Shown here: positions 56,312-63,583 of the stretch, one piece after another
Layout of the letters: every line of letters starts with the position of its first letter
Numbering within the stretch: the stretch's first letter is position 1
Source: Prevotella sp.
GTDB taxonomy: Bacteria > Bacteroidota > Bacteroidia > Bacteroidales > Bacteroidaceae
Direction of reading: 5' to 3'
Length of the DNA: 64,000 nucleotides
NCBI GenBank assembly: GCA_017541365.1
Contig: JAFXZF010000003.1
Location: 7,001 to 71,000 of the forward strand
The notes under the pieces: generated by a model
Databases searched by the model: none
Told to the model about the DNA's origin: nothing
Seen by the model: only the letters and a program-made list of their open reading frames with translations
Translations under genes and position numbers: made by a program

Positions 56312-57727
56312 TCACTGCAAAGGTACAAATAAAAATCGGAACGGCAAAGAAAATGCAAAGATTTTGTCCTTCTCGCTTACTTGCGACGGCACGCCGGCAG
56401 GCTCACCGATGTGGCAGTCCTGTAGGCGCACATCCTCCGTATGCTCAAAGCTCAGCCCATGGCGGGCCTCCCCGATGTCGGCACGACGTATGGTGACGTC
56501 GCGTATGGGCTTCGCCGTCGTACCCTGCAGCACAAAGGCGTGGCTACGCACCTTGCGACAGCGCAATCCGTCGATATGCACCCCCCTGATGTCGCTGAAA
56601 TGGGTGTTTTTGAGTCCCTCGCCACCATACATGCTCGTGACGTAGCATAGGTCCTCCACCTCGTCAAAGGTGCAGTTACGCATGTTGATATTCTCCACGT
56701 ATCCGCCTCTGTCGGGATTGGTCTTGATGTACAGAGCCCTCTTGCAGTAGCCGGCATAGTCACAGTCGTCTATCCACACATTACGTACCCCTGCTGACAT
56801 CTCGCTGCCTATCACCACGGCATGCAGCCCCTTGAAGTGACAGCCACGTATGATGATATTCTCCGATGGGGTGCCCGCCGTCCATCCGTCGTTATCCCTG
56901 CCGCTCTTGATGGCCACGTTGTCATCACCGTTATTGAAGTGCACATCCTCTATCAGCACGTTGCGCGACATCTCGGGGTCTATGCCGTCATTATTCACCA
57001 GTTTGGCATCGTAGCGTATGCCCCTGCACACCACGTTCTCGCTCTGCAGCAGGTGCACACACCAGAAGGGCGAATTGATAATCATCACATCGCTCACCGT
57101 CACCCCCTTGCACTTATACAGCTGTATCAGCTGCGGACGCAGGTAGTGCCCCTCGCCAAAGCGGCGCTCTTCCACCGCGCGCCCCTCGTGGTTCATCTTT
57201 CGCGACAGCTGCATGTCCTCTTTCTGCCGTGCTCTCCATGTGGCAAACGTCTCAGCGGCATTACCGTCGATGGTGCCCTTGCCAATGATACTCACGTCGT
57301 GCAGCCCGTAGCCGTATATGAAGGGGCTGTAGTTATACACGAATGTCCCCTCCCAACTGGTCTTCACCACGGGCAGGTAGTCCGCAGGGGTTGCTGAGAA
57401 GCGCAGCACCGCCCCCTCCTGCAGGTCTATGCATACGTTACTCACCAGGTGTATCGGCCCTTGAAGCAGGTATGTACCCTTCGGCACCACGATATGCGCG
57501 CCACCCCTCCGTGTCGCCACTCTCATCGCCCTGTCAAAGGCAGGCTTGCAGTCCTTCAACCCGTCGCCCTTAGCACCCAGCTTCGTGATACTCACCGTAT
57601 AGATCGGCATCTCCGCTCCCGTGATCAGCTGCATTATGCTGTCACGCGTCGCATCCTCCCGTGCCGCAGCAGAGCAGGCATATGCCCCCAGCACGGCCAC
57701 CATCATTATCTTTATGTACTTCTTCAT
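56312..57727 (-). CDS. Glycoside hydrolase family 28 (polygalacturonase-like)
   Basis: An exported right-handed beta-helix enzyme of GH28, which hydrolyses galacturonate-type linkages in pectin. It has a signal peptide (about 1-22), the opening SITKLGAKGDGLKDC, and catalytic-region signatures NNDGIDPE and NNGDDNVAIKSGRDND, IGSEMSAGVRN and RALYIKTNPDRGG. The classical GHG near IGSEM is altered to GSE, as in some exo-acting relatives. The length of 471 aa is normal. The last 14 residues are strongly hydrophobic and overlap the trp promoter. UxaB at 25 kb suggests the product is metabolised. Confidence 0.88.
   Translation of the reverse strand: MKKYIKIMMVAVLGAYACSAAAREDATRDSIMQLITGAEMPIYTVSITKLGAKGDGLKDCKPAFDRAMRVATRRGGAHIVVPKGTYLLQGPIHLVSNVCIDLQEGAVLRFSATPADYLPVVKTSWEGTFVYNYSPFIYGYGLHDVSIIGKGTIDGNAAETFATWRARQKEDMQLSRKMNHEGRAVEERRFGEGHYLRPQLIQLYKCKGVTVSDVMIINSPFWCVHLLQSENVVCRGIRYDAKLVNNDGIDPEMSRNVLIEDVHFNNGDDNVAIKSGRDNDGWTAGTPSENIIIRGCHFKGLHAVVIGSEMSAGVRNVWIDDCDYAGYCKRALYIKTNPDRGGYVENINMRNCTFDEVEDLCYVTSMYGGEGLKNTHFSDIRGVHIDGLRCRKVRSHAFVLQGTTAKPIRDVTIRRADIGEARHGLSFEHTEDVRLQDCHIGEPAGVPSQVSEKDKIFAFSLPFRFLFVPLQ
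56316..56325 (-). promoter_or_regulatory. -7 element of the trp operon inside the GH28 gene
   Basis: TACCTTTGCA on the minus strand is a strong match. It lies about 50 bp before the trpD ATG and within the coding end of the GH28 gene. Confidence 0.65.
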
Positions 57728-58281
57728 CGTGTCTCTTGTATGTTATCCACCTTATCTTCCCCGCTATCACCGCTGGAAATCAGCCCCTTGATAGGCACGT
57801 ATATGAATATGCCGAGCACTACTATGAATACCACGACAGCTACGTAGAAGTAGTCAGGATGGAGCCATCCCTCAAACACGTCGTCTATCAACTTGTCATA
57901 ATAGAGCGACGGCGCACCCTCTCCCGTAGCATAGTCCTTTATCTTCTTGTCGTAAGCGCGTTCGTACGCACTCTCGCTCGCCTCCACCCTGTATATGCTG
58001 CCGTTGTATTTCACCATCAGGAAGTACGTGTCCTCCGCTTCCTTCCTCTTGTTGCCCTTTATGTCCTCCGTCTCTATATCCGTCCACTCCATGTCCGTGT
58101 CCACCACGCTGTATGTCGTGATAGGTTCGTTCACGCACTCCACCCACAGGTGTCTGAACTGCTTCAGCATGATGAGTATCACTACCAGGGCTATGCCACA
58201 GAATACACCCATTAAGGTGAAATATAGCTTCACGCCATCCTTCGAGAACTTCCGTCCTTTCTTTTCCTTCATCTCTTCCAT
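57724..58281 (-). CDS. Predicted two-helix membrane protein of unknown function
   Basis: A 185-aa protein with a basic N-terminus, one membrane segment (about 20-42), an acidic extracytoplasmic domain (about 50-135) and a second segment (about 140-163). I do not recognise the family. An ATG at 58281 is preferred over the TTG three codons upstream. It overlaps the GH28 start by 4 bp. Its own -7 element is at 58339-58346. Confidence 0.7.
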   Translation of the reverse strand: MEEMKEKKGRKFSKDGVKLYFTLMGVFCGIALVVILIMLKQFRHLWVECVNEPITTYSVVDTDMEWTDIETEDIKGNKRKEAEDTYFLMVKYNGSIYRVEASESAYERAYDKKIKDYATGEGAPSLYYDKLIDDVFEGWLHPDYFYVAVVVFIVVLGIFIYVPIKGLISSGDSGEDKVDNIQETR

Positions 58282-58338
58282 AGTGTCCAATTTTTGTTTT
58301 GTTTTAGTTTACAACTAAGTAATTAGGTTTTAGTCTTG

Positions 58339-58346
58339 CAAAAGTA
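58339..58346 (-). promoter_or_regulatory. -7 element for the two-helix membrane protein
   Basis: TACTTTTG then CA on the minus strand fits TAnnTTTG. Confidence 0.5.
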
Positions 58347-58410
58347 GCAATAATTTCTGTAACTCACAAAAAAATGTTTTTTTATTGTGTGAATATCAAG
58401 GGAATTTTGT

Positions 58411-58418
58411 TACCTTTG
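58411..58418 (+). promoter_or_regulatory. Promoter upstream of the broken transposase
   Basis: TACCTTTG then TG, with TTG at 58385-58387 about 21 bp upstream. Confidence 0.55.
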
Positions 58419-58437
58419 TGGGCTGATATTTAGTGTA

Positions 58438-58737
58438 ATGAAGGAAAGCTGTCAAACCAGGCGAATGTATGGGCACGACTACGCGGTGCCAGGGACATAC
58501 GAGGTGACCATAGTGGTGCGTGCGCCCACGGCACGCTGCTCATCCTTGCACCCTGGCCGGAGGACATGCCCGCCTTCAACAGCGACTACGAGCGCTTCCA
58601 TTACCTCAACCATCTGGCAGGGACCATCAGTGCCGTCAGTCACATGACGAGCGTAGCAGTTCAAGGCTTACGCCATGAACACGGTGGGTGATACGCCTCT
58701 CACACAGTGGATAATAAGCCCTTGGCACGGGGGATGA
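58438..58737 (+). pseudogene. Broken REP-associated (Y1, IS200-like) transposase fragment
   Basis: The first 30 codons read YGHDYAVPGTYEVTIVVRAP, which resembles the N-terminus of REP-associated tyrosine transposases (typically a Y-D-Y-x-x-P-G-x-Y-x-V-T-I pattern). After about 90 bp the frame shifts. A second frame reads GTLLILAPWPEDMPAFN and a third AYAMNTVGDTPLTQW, neither of which continues the transposase. The catalytic HUH motif and tyrosine are absent. It therefore looks like the fused remains of one or two genes. Identification rests on a short stretch, so it is tentative. Confidence 0.45.
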
Positions 58738-58793
58738 TTACTAAACAACAAAAATATTCTTATTATTTATTTCTCTATTTCCCGAAAATTTAC

Positions 58794-58801
58794 TAAATTT
58801 G
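58794..58801 (+). promoter_or_regulatory. -7 element for the 399-aa gene
   Basis: TAAATTTG then CA, 56 bp before the ATG. Confidence 0.55.
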
Positions 58802-58856
58802 CAAGGTAAGTCCCATTATAGGGAAATAGTATCAAATTATTAAGGAAAAAATAATA

Positions 58857-60056
58857 ATGATATACGATAGACATATAGATAAAACGGAAGAAGAACTCTG
58901 TGAACTGAGAGATGTTTACAGCAATAATGATGTGGACCGTTTTATAGACGGATTAGAGGCAGGAAAAATAGTTAACGAGGAAAAGGTTATTACGTTTACT
59001 AACTATATACGTAATAGCGATGGTTTGACTCAATTGGAATATTCACGATTAAAACAACTTGTGAATGAAGGCTTTATCGAGAAGTTTGCCACTAACTACA
59101 ATAAGCGCTTTAGTACGTGCCACATGCTTATGAATAAAATGAAAAGTTCTGTTAGCAGAGGCTTAAGGATGTTGGAGCGTTTATGCGAGAAGAAACATTC
59201 GCGTGCAGGAAAAAGATATAAACACAAGGTGGTAAGTAGTTCAAAGATAGGCAAATGTGCTTATACCACCTCGTTATGGGGATTTGAGCCCTACAGAGAG
59301 TCTGTTCAGACTTTATATAACGAAATCCGTATATATAAAGGACACCTGAAGGAGTGTATTGAGTTGTGTTTGACGATTATAGAACGTGTCAAATACGTCA
59401 AGGAACACCCCGAGGATGCTCACGAAAAGCATCTGAAAAACCGTAAGGAGGTTCTACTGAATAACCGTTCGGTAATTAAGCGATTTATCAGCATGAATGC
59501 CGAAATGGAGAACGACCTGATGGAGAAGGTTGAGGCATGGAAACAGGAAAAGAAGAGCATGGAGGAAATATGCGCCAAGCTATACCATGCGCTTGACGAA
59601 AACGAGTATAGCGACTGGGTTATTAGCGAGGAGGTAATGGCAGCCCGAAGGGATGGTATCACTAATGAGGAACGTGCCATCTGGGGTAATAACAAACAAC
59701 AAGTAATGAGATGCCGAACTGCCTACCAGCATATTGATGAACTACAACCTGGTGGTCAGAAAGACCGTATTGGTGGTGAGTTTGTTGCTATGCTTTACAA
59801 ATGGTCAAACACACAACCAAATCGCGGAATGGAATATTGGCTCACCTACTTTACTGAATTCTATAAAAAGAGTGGTGGCAAACTGACGCCCGTAAAGAAG
59901 GGTGCTGTGAAGAGATGTCTGAGCAAGATAGCCACCGAAGATATATCCAAACAAGAGGTTGAGGAATTTAATCTGAAAATGGATAATCTTGTAAAAAAAT
60001 ATATGGATTCGGCAGCAGGTGAGGGTGATGACATAAAATTAGCTGTAAACTTTTGA
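58857..60056 (+). CDS. Unrecognised 399-aa helical protein
   Basis: I do not recognise this protein. It is rich in Lys, Glu and Asn, predicted mainly alpha-helical with coiled-coil character (about 170-260), and has no signal peptide or membrane segment. A C-terminal block, GGEFVAMLYKWSNTQPNRGMEYWLTYFTEFYKKSGG (residues about 300-345, cited in parts), is the most compact-looking region. The gene is visibly more A/T-rich than its neighbours, in keeping with transfer. It has its own promoter and a strong terminator, so it is a free-standing unit at the edge of the accessory block. Confidence 0.75.
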   Translation: MIYDRHIDKTEEELCELRDVYSNNDVDRFIDGLEAGKIVNEEKVITFTNYIRNSDGLTQLEYSRLKQLVNEGFIEKFATNYNKRFSTCHMLMNKMKSSVSRGLRMLERLCEKKHSRAGKRYKHKVVSSSKIGKCAYTTSLWGFEPYRESVQTLYNEIRIYKGHLKECIELCLTIIERVKYVKEHPEDAHEKHLKNRKEVLLNNRSVIKRFISMNAEMENDLMEKVEAWKQEKKSMEEICAKLYHALDENEYSDWVISEEVMAARRDGITNEERAIWGNNKQQVMRCRTAYQHIDELQPGGQKDRIGGEFVAMLYKWSNTQPNRGMEYWLTYFTEFYKKSGGKLTPVKKGAVKRCLSKIATEDISKQEVEEFNLKMDNLVKKYMDSAAGEGDDIKLAVNF

Positions 60057-60086
60057 CCTTTTTACAAGGTTATTGTAATATACACT

Positions 60087-60120
60087 GGATTGGTACCTAC
60101 GGGTGTCAATCCTTTTTTTT
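60087..60120 (+). terminator. Intrinsic terminator of the 399-aa gene
   Basis: GGATTG pairs with CAATCC (with GGTACC in the loop side), followed by eight T. Confidence 0.85.
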
Positions 60121-60190
60121 GACCAAAACTTTGTACTGCTTGGTCAATAGTTGGACAACTTTTATTTAACTCTGTTCGAAGGTTGGTCAA
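60119..60190. repeat. Cluster of TTGGTCAA octamers
   Basis: TTGACCAA at 60119, TTGGTCAA at 60140, TTGGACAA at 60151 and TTGGTCAA at 60183. The inverted and direct copies resemble a protein-binding cluster, but chance cannot be ruled out. Confidence 0.35.
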
Positions 60191-60330
60191 AGAAGTTAGA
60201 AGTTTTATTTTAAAGGGTTTGAATAGCAGTTAACTGTTTAATACTATTGCGGTTAAAAACACTGATTATCAGTCAAATATGTTCTTTTCAACAAGTCAGT
60301 TATTTTTGTTGGAGTATAAAATCTTATAGC

Positions 60331-60338
60331 TAACTTTG
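60331..60338 (+). promoter_or_regulatory. Promoter of the small unknown gene
   Basis: TAACTTTG then CA, with TTTG at 60305-60308 about 22 bp upstream. Confidence 0.65.
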
Positions 60339-60359
60339 CACTACCAAACAACGGGGAAA

Positions 60360-60455
60360 ATGGTCAAGCGATGGACCGTAGGCCTGTCTCACTTCCCAGT
60401 TGTGCGGAGGGCTCCTCGTGTGAGACCGAGGATATACCCGGAAAGAATTTTGGTT
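60360..60455 (+). other. Structured leader of the small unknown gene
   Basis: The stretch can form GTCTCAC/GTGAGAC (7 bp), a nested CCTCG/CGAGG hairpin and GGAG/CTCC. It lies between the promoter and the preferred ATG. An in-frame ATG at 60360 could instead make it coding. Confidence 0.4.
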
Positions 60456-60884
60456 ATGACTACTAAGATAACCAACAAGCGTGCTTCTGTAAATAATAAA
60501 AAGGAGGAGAAGCAGCAAGTGATGAACTGCAACACAACGCTCTGTTGTGATGTAAAAACCATTCTGCACCATGATCGGCAGATGAGGGTGAACAAGGACT
60601 ACCGTGGCACGTTTCGTCGTGACGTGGAGTGTGAGGAGTTTCGTTATGCCGAGCACTACACTTTTACGGAGGCTCTGCCCCAGGTGGCTTACAGACGTTA
60701 CCCCACGGTGTATCACGGCATGTATGTGAACATTCATGAGCATGATGACGGCACGCTGCACCCGTCGCTCCGACGTGTGGCGGTGACGAAGGACTTCGAC
60801 ATCGAGGGCTATGCCCGAGTGGTGGAGCTGGAACTGCGCACTGCGCTTAAGAGCCTGGTAAAGAAAGGTAAGGGTAATAAGTAA
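60456..60884 (+). CDS. Unrecognised 142-aa protein
   Basis: I do not recognise this protein. It begins with a basic segment (MTTKITNKRASVNNKKEEK), then has CNTTLCCDVK, an aromatic- and charged-rich centre (YRRYPTVYHGMYVNIHEHDDG) and a C-terminal helix with a basic end (LKSLVKKGKGNK). The basic start suggests nucleic-acid contact, but this is only an inference. The ATG at 60456 is preferred. The earlier ATG at 60360 adds 32 basic residues that lie in the structured leader. It stands between two repeat-rich gaps in the accessory block. Confidence 0.6.
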   Translation: MTTKITNKRASVNNKKEEKQQVMNCNTTLCCDVKTILHHDRQMRVNKDYRGTFRRDVECEEFRYAEHYTFTEALPQVAYRRYPTVYHGMYVNIHEHDDGTLHPSLRRVAVTKDFDIEGYARVVELELRTALKSLVKKGKGNK

Positions 60885-60895
60885 GAAGTGTGTGA

Positions 60896-61054
60896 CAGTC
60901 TCAAATCTCAGTCTCAGTTCAAAAAAAAGGTTACATTCTATGTCAAAACCCCTTCTTGATACTTTATAACTAATTAATAATTAAATAGTTATATATATAA
61001 TAAAGAAATAGAGGGGTGCCTTTTAAAATGATTGAGACTCTGAGACTGAGACTG
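60896..61054. repeat. Inverted-repeat element with AT-rich core (second copy of the layout)
   Basis: Arms 60896-60917 (CAGTCTCA... units) and 61034-61054 (GAGACT units) are imperfect inverted repeats. The core has a 27-nt palindromic AT-rich stretch (ATAACTA...TAGTTAT at about 60965-60991). Same architecture as 19554-19748, but with different arm sequence. Confidence 0.55.
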
Positions 61055-61093
61055 CCATCAGAATCAACAAACAAATTAAACTTTTAAGAATTA

Positions 61094-62431
61094 ATGAATT
61101 ACAATATTTTTGACAAGAAATCTCCTAAGATGCCAAAGCCTGCAAAAGGCACATCTTTCTGCAAACTACTCCTCTCACAGGCCTCTGTTGACATGCGTGA
61201 AGCGCTTGTTCCGATGGCTTTGCCGGCTCTTGCCGCTCACTTATCGGGTGTGGAGTTTATGTATTCCGACAACAAATATTACGAACTCTGTGGTCAAATG
61301 GGGCATTTGATAGGTCCTTCGGGTATAGGAAAGGCTCAGCTGACTCATCTCATAGAGGCTGTGATGCGCTCTTTTCGTGAGCATGATGAGACTGAGTACA
61401 AGAAACTGGTTGACTGGCAGCGACAGATGAAGACCAAGGGTGCTAACAAGGAGAAGCCCGAGCGACCTGAGGTGAGTTTCTGGTTTCCGCCTGCCGACCT
61501 CACCAATCCTGCGTTCATACAGAATGCTATGGCGCTTGAGAAACAGGGAGGCAAGACGATGTACCTCAACCTGCCTGAGGTGGAGATGGCTGACAAGATG
61601 TGTGGCGGACACCGACAGGTGAGCCAGACAGTTCGCAACATCTATGACCGCCACAGGGCTGGTGCCCTGCGTGCCACGGCTGACGGTGTGACGGGCAACC
61701 CGCTGCTCCGAGTGAACCTCACGTTCAGCTCTACCCCTGAGGCGGCGCGCGCGTTCTATAAGAAGGACTTGATGAATGGTTTCTTCGGGCGCATACCTTT
61801 TGCCTACAAGGCGCGCGGTGAGCGCAAGGGACGCATTCCTCGTCAGGGCAACTATGATGAGGAGTTTCTGGGCAAACTTGAAGAATACATCATGCGGCTG
61901 GAAAACTGCAAGGGCAGGTTTGTGGTAAAGCCGCTCAACAAGATTGCCGACCAACTGGCTGAGGAGATGGCATCCATAGCCGACCTGGCTGACGATGACG
62001 TGCTCTTTGAACTGAGCCACCGTAGCATTTTCTCGGCATGGAAGAAGGCTGCCACCCTGTGGATACTCAACGACCAGACGTGGACTCGCAGCATCGGCGA
62101 TTTTATGGTGTGGTTCTGCTACTACGACCTATGGTCTAAGGTGCAGGTGTTTGGCGACATGTTTAAGGGTGGCGCTGCTGAGACGGAAGAGGTGCGCAAG
62201 GGCGGCCCCAAGAATATGCTTGAGAGCCTTGACGACACCTTCAGCGAACAGCAGTTGGAAGCTCTGCGTGCTTCTCTTGGCAAAGACAGAGAACGTACAA
62301 AACATCAGCTTAACGTTTGGAAGAACCGTGGCTTCATCACTTACTCCGCTCAGACGGGACTGTACTCTAAGACGGAAGGGTACCTCAGTTCAAAAGTTCA
62401 AAGGTTCAAAGGTTCAAAAGTTCAATCATGA
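61094..62431 (+). CDS. DUF3987 primase/helicase-like protein
   Basis: A DUF3987 protein, a P-loop protein often found with CHC2 primases in Bacteroidota mobile regions and near capsule loci. The Walker A-like site is GPSGIGKAQL (about residues 77-86); the usual Ser/Thr after the lysine is Ala here. A Walker B-like MYLNLPEVEM (about 156) and a C-terminal winged-helix-like end follow. The last 14 residues (SSKVQRFKGSKVQS) are coded by AAGGTTC-type tandem repeats. The length of 445 aa is normal. It overlaps the primase gene (ATGA). Confidence 0.85.
   Translation: MNYNIFDKKSPKMPKPAKGTSFCKLLLSQASVDMREALVPMALPALAAHLSGVEFMYSDNKYYELCGQMGHLIGPSGIGKAQLTHLIEAVMRSFREHDETEYKKLVDWQRQMKTKGANKEKPERPEVSFWFPPADLTNPAFIQNAMALEKQGGKTMYLNLPEVEMADKMCGGHRQVSQTVRNIYDRHRAGALRATADGVTGNPLLRVNLTFSSTPEAARAFYKKDLMNGFFGRIPFAYKARGERKGRIPRQGNYDEEFLGKLEEYIMRLENCKGRFVVKPLNKIADQLAEEMASIADLADDDVLFELSHRSIFSAWKKAATLWILNDQTWTRSIGDFMVWFCYYDLWSKVQVFGDMFKGGAAETEEVRKGGPKNMLESLDDTFSEQQLEALRASLGKDRERTKHQLNVWKNRGFITYSAQTGLYSKTEGYLSSKVQRFKGSKVQS
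62391..62427. repeat. AAAGGTTC octamer array at the DUF3987 3' end
   Basis: Four units of GTTCAAAAG/GTTCAAAG end directly before the primase ATG, so the array is coding for the DUF3987 tail. Confidence 0.75.
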
Positions 62432-63465
62432 TTGATGTACTGGATTTACAAAAGCTCCGCGACCTCCCCATTGAGGGGGTCGCTGAGCGACTCGGAATGG
62501 AGGTGGTGCGCCATAAGGCGCTGTGCCCCTTTCATGATGACCACCACGCCTCGCTCTCGTTCTCGGTGAGGAGGAATACCTTCCGCTGCTTCGTATGCGG
62601 CGAGCACGGAGGCGTGATAGACCTGGTGATGCGCAGGCTGAGGAAGGACTTCAGGGAAGCCACGGAGTGGCTGAATGGAGGGGCGGCTCTCGATATGCCG
62701 AAATATCAACATGCCGACATGTCGAAAAAAGAAGAGCCGTCCCCCTTCGACGCTTCGCGCTACGCCCGCTACTTCGAGCACCCGTGGCTGAGTGACGAGG
62801 CGCGGAGGTTTCTCTTCGAGGAGCGCAGGATTGACGAGCGCGTGGTACGATGGTGCCGCCTCACCTCATGGCGCGACAGGCATGGCGTGCCGTGGCTGCA
62901 GATACCCTACTACGACCAAGAATGGAAACTGGTGGGCGTGCAGAACCGCAACCTCACCCCCAGTCCCTCTCCCAAAGGAGAGGGGGGCACTCCCCCTGAA
63001 GGGGGGAGCTGGAGGGGGGCCGTTCCCCGCTTCCGTTTCCCCCAGGGTTCGCAGTGCGGCATATACAACCTGCCCGTGCTCAACCGCCTCAAACCAGGTG
63101 ACGAGCTGTGGATAACCGAGGGCTGCTCCGACTGCTGGGCCATGCTCTCCTCAGGGCGCAAGGCGATAGCCATACCGTCAGCCACGTTGCTCAAGCACAA
63201 GCAACTGCTTGAGCTTACGATACGCTCCGCTACGATACGCCCTACGGGCTACGAGACGTCACTTCGTGACTACGATAACGAAGACTCACAGGGCGGTTTA
63301 ACGTTCCCGTTAACGTTCCATATGTACCCCGACCGCGACGAGCCAGGCGAACGCCTGTTCCTCCAGCTCAAGGAGGTGCTGCCCACGCTGCAGCACCATC
63401 AGTTGCCCCAGGGGTGCAAGGACTTTGGAGAGTACTATAAAAGCCTCCCCAAACCCCTCCCGTAG
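62428..63465 (+). CDS. CHC2 zinc-finger primase-like protein with repeat-derived inserts
   Basis: A DnaG-type protein: an N-terminal CHC2 zinc finger (CPFHDDHHASLSF...FRCFVCGEHGGVIDL, about 33-70), then a reduced primase core and a Toprim domain (LWITEGCSDCWAM about 230, LTFHMYPDRDEPGE about 289). Two unusual blocks interrupt it. Residues 177-200 (NLTPSPSPKGEGG...) come from two palindromic G/C-rich repeats. Residues 260-292 (LTIRSATIRPTGYETS...) come from a TACGATACGC-type repeat, a TTAACGTT run and others. Frame is kept. With DUF3987 it probably forms a primase/helicase pair. Confidence 0.82.
   Translation: MIDVLDLQKLRDLPIEGVAERLGMEVVRHKALCPFHDDHHASLSFSVRRNTFRCFVCGEHGGVIDLVMRRLRKDFREATEWLNGGAALDMPKYQHADMSKKEEPSPFDASRYARYFEHPWLSDEARRFLFEERRIDERVVRWCRLTSWRDRHGVPWLQIPYYDQEWKLVGVQNRNLTPSPSPKGEGGTPPEGGSWRGAVPRFRFPQGSQCGIYNLPVLNRLKPGDELWITEGCSDCWAMLSSGRKAIAIPSATLLKHKQLLELTIRSATIRPTGYETSLRDYDNEDSQGGLTFPLTFHMYPDRDEPGERLFLQLKEVLPTLQHHQLPQGCKDFGEYYKSLPKPLP
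62960..63022. repeat. REP-like palindromes inside the primase gene
   Basis: CCCTCTCCCAAAGGAGAGGG at about 62964 and the 30-mer at 62990-63019. The second is the reverse complement of the valS copy at 21589-21618 with one mismatch. Confidence 0.85.
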
Positions 63466-63480
63466 AGGGGCTCGGAGGGT
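63440..63480. repeat. REP-like palindromic repeat after the primase gene
   Basis: CCTCCCCAAACCCCTCCC followed by GTAGAGGGGCTCGGAGGG, an imperfect palindrome that overlaps the primase 3' end. Confidence 0.6.
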
Positions 63481-63483
63481 TTG

Positions 63484-63524
63484 AAAGTTTAATCGTTTAA
63501 TAGTTTAATAGTTTAATAGTTTAA
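63484..63524. repeat. AGTTTAAT octamer array
   Basis: Four tandem 8-nt units, some shortened, between two REP-like repeats. Confidence 0.75.
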
Positions 63525-63527
63525 CAA

Positions 63528-63575
63528 CATCCCCCAAACAAAAGTCCCCCTTCAGGGGGGATTTAGGGGGGCTTA
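63528..63575. repeat. REP-like palindromic repeat (inverse of 28971-29020)
   Basis: The core reads AGTCCCCCTTCAGGGGGG and ATTTAGGGGGG. The reverse complement matches the copy after gap closely. Confidence 0.75.
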
Positions 63576-63583
63576 GTATAATT

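Noticed and set aside
56264..56315. trp attenuator or leader peptide
   Set aside because: The leader is about 45 nt with no Trp-codon peptide and no paired terminator hairpins.
58680..58737. Separate small gene after the broken transposase
   Set aside because: The frame lacks a start with a ribosome site and reads as a continuation of decayed sequence.
60330..60761. Minus-strand ORF overlapping the small unknown gene
   Set aside because: It lacks promoter and ribosome signals and lies opposite a promoter-driven plus-strand frame.
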